In this document: positions 23,301 to 28,215 of the stretch, piece by piece
Position numbering within the stretch: position 1 is the stretch's first letter
Layout of the letters: each line of letters starts with the position of its first letter
DNA from: Didymodactylos carnosus
Lineage: Eukaryota > Rotifera > Eurotatoria > Philodinida > Philodinidae
Assembly (NCBI GenBank): GCA_905250885.1
Contig: CAJNOQ010001827.1
Span: forward strand, 1 to 28,215
Length of the DNA stretch: 28,215 nt
Direction: 5' to 3'
Position numbers and translations under genes: made by a program
The notes under the pieces: generated by a model
Databases searched by the model: none
What the model saw: the letters and a program-made list of their open reading frames with translations, nothing else
What the model was told of the DNA's origin: nothing

Positions 23301-24838
23301 GTTTGAAAGGAAATGGAGTTAAACCAAATGTTCAACTCTCATTTGATACAAATATATTTTCGATGGGATGTGTTTTAGCAAAAGATCGTGTTGAAAAAAC
23401 ATTTCAGGTTCAAAAATTAAATAATCTTTTTTATTTCACTTCTTAATAAATAAAAGAATATATTTTTTTTAGTTACAAAATCATTCTGATATGCAAGTTA
23501 CATTTAAAATTGATTTACTAAGTCTTTCCATGAATAATCGATATAAAGAAAATAATCAAAATGTATGGACAAACTTTAACGATGATAAACATTTTCTTGG
23601 TAATACAATACTTTTTGGCAATGATTAAAGATAAAATTAATTTTTATTAAATTTTTTTCAAAGGTCCACAAAATTTAAGTGGTCGATCAGTATTTGATTT
23701 ATCACCCATGGAAGGAGTTATACAAGCTGGTAGATCTTTTTCACTTTTGCAACGTCAAATAAGATAATTAATTTATTTTTATATTTTAGGAGGAAAAAAG
23801 ACAATATCAATTATTTTTAGTCCCGATCATGAGAGTGATTATTTTAGTGATCTTGTTCAAATTACAATTTCTGATCAGGTATGAAAAATCGTTTGATCTG
23901 ATTTCTTTTCCTTTTTTTATATCTTTTTGTTATTTATTTAGCCTACAAAACTTGAATTTCGCGTACGAGGAAGTGGAAGACAAAGTACAATGTATGTTAA
24001 ATCTATTGATCAGTCAAATGTTCTTCAAAAATCACTACTGCCAAATATAGAAAATATTTTACAAACAATTTCAAATGGTAAATAATAAAAGTGTATGGAT
24101 ATATTTTAAAAGACAAATATTCATTATTTTATTTAGATCCAACTGAGAGAATACAAACAAATATTCTCGTTGTTTTACGGTCACAATATATTAATGGAAA
24201 ATATATTCAGGCAGAAAAAGAGGTGATTATTGGTTGTTCTACAGTGACCATTGGTCCTAAAAAAGTGAGTAACTAACGAATCAATTAGGAAAAAAAAAGA
24301 TCTGAAACATGGATGATATTACAATTATTTCTTAGAATGGTGATTTTACCTTTGATCCAACCAAAGAAATTAATCAGTTCGGTTTTAATGTCGATATAAC
24401 AAAGGTACAAAAATTCTGTTGTTTAAAAGTACATAAATACAACAGTTAATTTATATTCTTCTTTTAAAAGAGTACCGTTGAAGTTGGAACAGAAAAAATT
24501 GTAAAAGTTACATGGTTACCGCCCGCAAACTTTGAAGTAAAAACATTACTTAATTCTCTTAATTTTCATTTCTTTTAATTTTCAATATTTTTTAAAAGGC
24601 AAATGAAACAAGTCGAACAAGTATTGGTTTGACGACCAAAGGGGATGTGATCAAATATTGGAAACTGATAATTATTGGTTACATTGAAACTTCACCAGAT
24701 AAACGTTCATCAAGAACAACAAAACGTACAGGAACAATATCAAGGACATCCGCCGTTCAAACACGAACTGGAAGAGGAGGAAACGAAGAAAATCAAAAAG
24801 TGTCAAATTCAACAGTATTTGTAGGAACAACATCATAA
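17318..24838 (+). CDS. CFAP74: Cilia- and flagella-associated protein 74 (CFAP74), 37 coding exons
   Basis: Exons: 17318-17679, 17740-17913, 17975-18073, 18179-18283, 18363-18536, 18605-18715, 18778-18880, 18941-19098, 19169-19301, 19367-19471, 19530-19647, 19710-19945, 20009-20127, 20194-20260, 20319-20408, 20462-20702, 20762-20811, 20866-20991, 21061-21399, 21460-21633, 21707-21840, 21910-22085, 22154-22254, 22318-22449, 22509-22603, 22665-22790, 22845-23010, 23071-23190, 23252-23407, 23473-23599, 23664-23729, 23790-23878, 23942-24077, 24137-24264, 24336-24404, 24471-24536, 24599-24838. They total 5211 nt (1736 aa) in one frame, all GT-AG; introns are 53-105 nt. CFAP74 is an axonemal central-apparatus protein needed for ciliary beating; human CFAP74 (1584 aa) is linked to ciliary dyskinesia. 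The N-terminus (1-150) is Asp/Glu-rich, about 160-470 is coiled coil, and 548-626 holds the conserved KMDKDILQRT block. Serial ASH/MSP-like beta domains follow from 627, with VPVWI, KICMFDRLYQ, DFGCCTIYE and GPTSFEFEIP motifs matching CFAP74. A Lys-rich linker lies at about 1166-1241 and a basic tail ends the protein. Confidence 0.92.
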
Positions 24839-25099
24839 ATTAATTTTCTCTAATTTATTCTAGAAATACATGTAGATTGTGATTTTTCTGCATCTGTATT
24901 TTTCTAGTATTTTTATATCTTACATAAAAAATTCCAAAAATCTTTTTCCCTAGCACTTTACATTACAACCGTATGTTATCCGTATAAAATTCAAGCAAAA
25001 AAAAACTAAGTCACTAGAACGCAGTGAAAAATAACTAATATTATCTTAAAAATGTTTGCCGTAAATTGTATGAGCAGACAATCTTATAAATGTCAAATT
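24839..25099. other. Convergent 3' spacer between CFAP74 and the GFRP-like gene
   Basis: This 261-nt AT-rich gap must hold the 3'UTRs of both convergent genes. No canonical AATAAA is evident just after the CFAP74 stop, so a variant signal may be used. Confidence 0.4.
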
Positions 25100-25531
25100 T
25101 TACTGTTCTTCTTCTTCTTCTTCTTCGCCTCCTTCCTCTTTTTCTTCGTCATTTTCCCCTTGTGGCTCTTCTTTTTGTTCTTCTCTAGGATTTTCCTCAC
25201 GCGGTACCTGAGGATGATGTTCCTCACGCGGTACTTGAGGATGGTGTTCTCCCGATGATGATTGTGTAAGTGTCCATAATTCTCTGTTAGTCTCGGATGT
25301 TTGATTATCAAGTGTGAAACCATTTTTTCGAAGAGCAGCTAAGACACTTTGAGAAGGTACTGAGCATAAAACACCTTGCTCATCGTCGCACAATCTTTCA
25401 TTTCCGAACGATTCTTGTAAAATTCGAATGATTTCTGGAGGAATTTTATAACCTGGGACTCCGGTTGAATGAACTAATGTTGGACCAGAATTTGCTTGCG
25501 AAGAATCACATGAAATAGTGAGAGTTACCAT
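25100..25531 (-). CDS. GTP cyclohydrolase I feedback regulatory protein (GFRP)-like, with an acidic repeat tail
   Basis: A single-exon frame of 143 residues. Residues 1-90 resemble GFRP (GCHFR, 84 aa). They have an opening beta strand, a GPTLV motif at 16-20 (GPTMV in mammalian GFRP), a helical middle, and a closing VLAALRKNGFTL...ELWTL segment (63-88) that parallels the family's VLDKLERRGF...LVWCL. GFRP is a pentamer that binds GTP cyclohydrolase I and couples tetrahydrobiopterin synthesis to phenylalanine and BH4 levels. Residues 91-143 are absent from the usual family: two 9-residue EEHHPQVPR units, then a run of Glu, Gln, Gly and Lys ending in seven Glu and a Gln. The tail is predicted disordered. 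Identity to GFRP is modest, so the assignment rests on motif order and length. An acceptor-like TTATAAG just upstream of the ATG hints at a 5'UTR intron. Confidence 0.62.
   Translation of the reverse strand: MVTLTISCDSSQANSGPTLVHSTGVPGYKIPPEIIRILQESFGNERLCDDEQGVLCSVPSQSVLAALRKNGFTLDNQTSETNRELWTLTQSSSGEHHPQVPREEHHPQVPREENPREEQKEEPQGENDEEKEEGGEEEEEEEQ
25195..25248 (-). repeat. In-frame 27-bp tandem duplication inside the GFRP-like tail
   Basis: Two adjacent 27-bp copies (25195-25221 and 25222-25248) differ at two positions. Because 27 is a multiple of three, both encode the same nine residues, EEHHPQVPR. It looks like a recent expansion in a disordered tail. Confidence 0.85.
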
Positions 25532-26510
25532 TTTTAATCTCTTATAAAAAAAGAATTATGTTATAAATATTGATATAAAATGTTCAAACGAACTAAACAA
25601 TAATTCTTACGTTTTTCAGTGGTTCTAATCTTTCCGAGAACTTTTTTTAGGTTCTTTCGACCTTGGCTATGTGTCTGTTTATAAGATGAAAAATAGACTA
25701 TTTCTATTTTTTTCTACATCATGAATAAATGCAAATATTATTCTTACATTTTTCTTTCGTTCTGTAATGATAGTCGTAACAGATTGCCATAGCTTTCAAA
25801 CATGAGATATCTATGTAAGTAATACTATCGTCTAGCTAAAAAAGGCAAACAACAGTTTACGTGTGTTGTTTTTGCCAAATAACTCTATTTTTATCGTTCT
25901 TTGAATATTAATCAGCAAAAAGCTGAAATCTCTCTTTGTTACTAGGGAATTAGCAAACAAATTAGATTCTATAAGTCGATTTGTAATCCACTTGTGATTC
26001 ATAAAAAAAATGAATATAGTAGAAATTAGTTTTCATTGAAAATTGCATTTATCAGACAAAAAAGTAAAATCATATATTTGTATGGAGAAAAGAAAGGACA
26101 ATATACGTATTGAAATTAAAAAAGGGAGCAAAAATATATGTAAGTCATAGATGATAAGTGATCTATTATATTTATAATTCTTTCTATGATTTTCTACTCT
26201 TAAGTTTGAGACGTATCGTAAACAAACGCAAAATTATTCCGATTTTGTTTCCTTCTATCGTTTCTATCATAACATAAAAAAAAATGGTATGAAAAATAGT
26301 ACTAGTTATTCCCTCGGTCATTGTTTTTTCTTGCTTCTCTAACCAAAATAAGAACAGAAAAAAATAAAAAGAAACAAAAAAGCAAAGATGTTCCTTAATG
26401 TTCGTATAAAAAAATATAGGCACACACATATTTAAAATATTGAAAGACGATATAAACTAATATTGGAACACGATAAATACAAATATTTTTAAATCTTTTG
26501 ACTTGTTTTT
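25532..26510. other. AT-rich spacer upstream of the GFRP-like gene
   Basis: The part next to 25531 should contain the 5'UTR and promoter of the minus-strand GFRP-like gene. The rest is AT-rich with no recognisable exon. The 81-codon minus-strand frame at 26184-26429 is low-complexity Phe/Tyr/Ile sequence and is not supported as a gene. Confidence 0.4.
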
Positions 26511-26516
26511 ATTTTG

Positions 26517-26771
26517 TATAGACTACGGATTATTTTAAACCAGCAGAGCAGGGAAATTATTTTAGAGATAATTACTTTCGAGAAAATTTCATTAGAACAA
26601 ATTTCCCCCAATCTCTTATTGTCCTTGAAAAGTATCGTTTCCAGAGTGATACATTAGCTAATATATGCGTATATTATCAATTACTGATTGAACATCTCTT
26701 ATCGATAGGCACTTTGAATACGCTAGTCATTCCCTGTTCTGCTGATTTGAAATAATAATCCATCGTCTATA
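26517..26771. mobile_element. Small non-autonomous element with ~40-bp terminal inverted repeats
   Basis: The sequence at 26517-26555 (starting TATAGAC and ending CAGAGCAGGGAA) is the inverse of 26730-26771 with few mismatches and small indels. The internal 175 nt encodes nothing recognisable, so this is MITE-like. Inside it, 26575-26604 is an inverted copy of sequence found just outside at 26806-26834. Target duplications are not obvious. Confidence 0.6.
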
Positions 26772-26807
26772 CTAAGTACAAACCAGGATTGGGGTAAATT
26801 TGTTCAA

Positions 26808-26892
26808 TTTGTTCGAATGAAATTTCCTCGAAAGCGATAATCGCGAAAATAATTTTCTCGAATGAAGTTTTCTCGAACAGAATTTCCTCGAA
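26808..26892. repeat. Short tandem array with exact 15-bp period (TTTYCTCGAA core)
   Basis: Six core units start at 26808, 26823, 26838, 26853, 26868 and 26883, exactly 15 nt apart: TTTGTTCGAA, TTTCCTCGAA, TAATCGCGAA, TTTTCTCGAA, TTTTCTCGAA and TTTCCTCGAA. Spacer bases between the cores vary. On the minus strand the array reads as a five-residue periodic peptide (FEEI, FEKT, FEKI and similar) within an open frame at 26767-26970. That frame is short and has no other gene features. Confidence 0.7.
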
Positions 26893-26969
26893 TGGAAACC
26901 TCATCGAATTGTTCAAACAGAAATTATCAATATTATTTACAGTGTATAGAACGAGACAAATATTAAACA

Positions 26970-27008
26970 TGAGCTACAGATAGATATTTCAGCTACAGAT
27001 AGATAAAT
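26970..27008. repeat. Short tandem duplication containing AGCTACAGATAGAT
   Basis: AGCTACAGATAGAT occurs twice about 20 nt apart, at 26972 and 26991. A partly inverted, degenerate version lies near 27033-27061. It is a simple local duplication with no assigned role. Confidence 0.5.
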
Positions 27009-27121
27009 ACCAAAAAGACACCTAAACGTATTTCAGTTATCTATCAATGAAACTGTAGTTGCATAAAATAGAAAGCATTCCCCCTCATAATTGCCAGTTT
27101 AATTATCTGTTACATATTTTA

Positions 27122-27144
27122 ACATCAGTGATATTCACTGATGT
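27122..27144. repeat. Perfect 10-bp-arm palindrome
   Basis: ACATCAGTGA (27122-27131) and TCACTGATGT (27135-27144) are exact inverses around a three-base loop. It lies in intergenic DNA without an adjacent gene, so I cannot assign it as a terminator or operator. Confidence 0.6.
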
Positions 27145-27589
27145 AGACTTTTACTTCCAGTCATCTGTAAATTCATATTAATAATACATTCATTCATGTT
27201 TTTTTCGTACGTCATAAATATATGTGTAAATAAACTAAATTTATCTTGTAAATACCTGTTCTTTGAAGAACTTATCCAGGAATACTTATCGGAGACAACG
27301 AAAAGGGCATCATCATGTTTTTCGTCATAGTATTTGAGGGATAATTAGCACAAAAAGCTTTATCAGCACTAATAACTGGTTCACGTCGTATTTCGTTTGG
27401 CTTTGAACATGTTCAATGTTTGACAGTGAATATGTAATAAAATATTTAGAATTGCTTCGAAAATTTTCAGCTATATCGTACCAAGAAAACTAGTCACTTT
27501 GCTTAAATAGAAACAAAGAGATTGTGTACACATGCTTTTACGATGAGTAATAGCACTGATTCACACAACCAAAATCGATTTTTCGCACG

Positions 27590-27810
27590 AAACGTTACAC
27601 AGAATGAATTTAAATGAATTTTTTTAAAAATTAATTTAAACAGATTTTTCTAAAAAAATTCTAAACAGATTAATTTAAATAGGTTATTTTCAAAAGAAAA
27701 AATCGATATAAATGAATTTTTCTAGTAAAACAAATAAGAAATCAATTTTTAATGTTTTTTTAACATTTTTAATATAAAAAAAAATCGATTTAAATTGATT
27801 TTTCTATGGA
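27590..27810. repeat. Degenerate AT-rich repeat cluster (ATCGATTTAAATnnATTTTTCTA-like)
   Basis: Several diverged copies of a unit of about 28-30 nt occur, for example around 27573-27590, 27600-27630, 27640-27655, 27703-27722 and 27782-27806. The clearest pair shares AAAAATCGAT, then ATAAAT or TTAAAT, then GATTTTTCTA. It looks like a decayed simple repeat downstream of the seryl-tRNA synthetase gene. Confidence 0.5.
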
Positions 27811-27919
27811 AAAAATGGCACATTTCTTCAAAAACTGCCACAATGGGGAGTGAAAAGCAATAAGTCTCTTGCGTTTCACTCAGTCGACTTAATGAATGAT
27901 GAACCATAGTGGTATACTC

Positions 27920-28215
27920 TTAAGTAATTGAGACACGTTCTACTAAGCTCTTCGCTAGCATCTCGTACTCAATTCGTTGGTTTTCTTGGTTGCTTTGTAC
28001 TTTCTTAACAAATGGAATTTTTTCATTGTATTCTAGAAATCGACAATAGATCTATTAGAGTACCCTGGACAAACAATAAATATATTTTTTCCTTACTTTT
28101 TGGCATTAATGGTTTCAATATTTCGGGAATAAGAACACCATCCTCAACTTGATAGTTTTCTAATATAGCGCAAATTGTTCGAGTTGTTGCACACATTGTT
28201 GCATTGAGCATATGA
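27920..28215 (-). CDS. SARS1: Cytosolic seryl-tRNA synthetase (SARS1), C-terminal part, cut by the window edge
   Basis: Two exons are visible on the minus strand: 28215-28097 (5' side outside the window) and 28032-27920, with a 64-nt GT-AG intron. The enzyme charges tRNA-Ser with serine in the cytosol. The visible part contains class II motif 3, [20 protein letters not shown], with its conserved Arg and the NYQ end shared by seryl-tRNA synthetases. It continues with the eukaryotic LKPLMP segment and, after splicing, [11 protein letters not shown], which parallels the LIPFVKP region of animal SerRS. The last 25 or so residues are a charged tail. Ignoring the splice site gives a shorter false C-terminus that loses the IPFVK block, so the spliced model is preferred. 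Confidence 0.93.

Noticed and set aside
25052..25323. Frames on the plus strand and in another minus frame over the GFRP-like gene
   Set aside because: They are shadows of the Glu-rich tail, giving Phe-rich or Lys-rich low-complexity products.
26184..26429. 81-codon minus-strand frame as a membrane protein
   Set aside because: Its hydrophobicity arises from A/T-homopolymer-rich DNA, with no recognisable motif.
26767..26970. 67-codon minus-strand frame with FE-x-x-x periodicity as a gene
   Set aside because: The periodicity comes from the 15-bp DNA repeat, and there is no start context, splice or homology support.
28023..28096. Unspliced C-terminus of seryl-tRNA synthetase
   Set aside because: Reading through the intron loses the conserved IPFVK block, while the GT-AG splice at 28096/28033 restores it.
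1..28215. tRNA genes
   Set aside because: GTTCGA-like B-box sequences were checked, but none is paired with an A box or a cloverleaf.

Overview
The window is AT-rich animal nuclear DNA. Nearly every gene is cut into small exons by GT-AG introns of about 50-105 nt. Flower-type channel, ciliary axoneme, tubulin polyglutamylase, GFRP-like and cytosolic aminoacyl-tRNA synthetase genes together indicate a ciliated metazoan. The tiny introns, the AT-rich spacers and a B-box/propeller protein of a kind common in bdelloid rotifers make a bdelloid (Adineta/Rotaria/Philodina type) my best guess. That is inference and could not be tested by search. No bacterial, plasmid, phage or CRISPR features were seen.

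Layout, left to right. (1) 1-2.5 kb: a calcium channel flower homologue on the plus strand, five coding exons, with a probable 5'UTR exon and a YY1-like site upstream. (2) 2.5-4.6 kb: gene-poor spacer. (3) 4.6-6.1 kb, minus strand: a B-box/propeller protein whose only intron appears to have lost its GT donor. (4) 6.1-8.0 kb: spacer with an imperfect foldback repeat. (5) 8.05-8.81 kb, minus strand: ribosomal protein eL34 (RPL34), five exons including one of 14 nt. (6) 8.8-10.3 kb: divergent promoter region. (7) 10.3-17.1 kb, plus strand: TPGS1, seven coding exons. Intron 2 holds a near-perfect 350-bp foldback element. Intron 5 is 5.3 kb and contains repeats plus a complete ankyrin-repeat (ANKRD29-like) gene on the opposite strand. 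(8) 17.3-24.8 kb, plus strand: CFAP74, reconstructed as 37 coding exons giving 1736 residues in one continuous frame, only 221 nt after the TPGS1 stop. (9) 25.1-25.5 kb, minus strand: a GTP cyclohydrolase I feedback regulator (GFRP)-like protein with an unusual acidic tail. (10) 25.5-27.9 kb: spacer with a terminal-inverted-repeat element, a 15-bp phased repeat array and AT-rich repeats. (11) 27.9-28.2 kb, minus strand: the C-terminal end of cytosolic seryl-tRNA synthetase, running off the window.

TPGS1 (part of the tubulin polyglutamylase complex) and CFAP74 (an axonemal protein) both serve cilia and sit head-to-tail on one strand. This is the most coherent functional neighbourhood here. The other genes are housekeeping or signalling genes with no obvious shared pathway. 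I found no clearly new biological system. The most interesting items are the ciliary gene tandem, the tailed GFRP-like protein, the nested antisense gene, the donor-less intron, and several hairpin or phased repeats.
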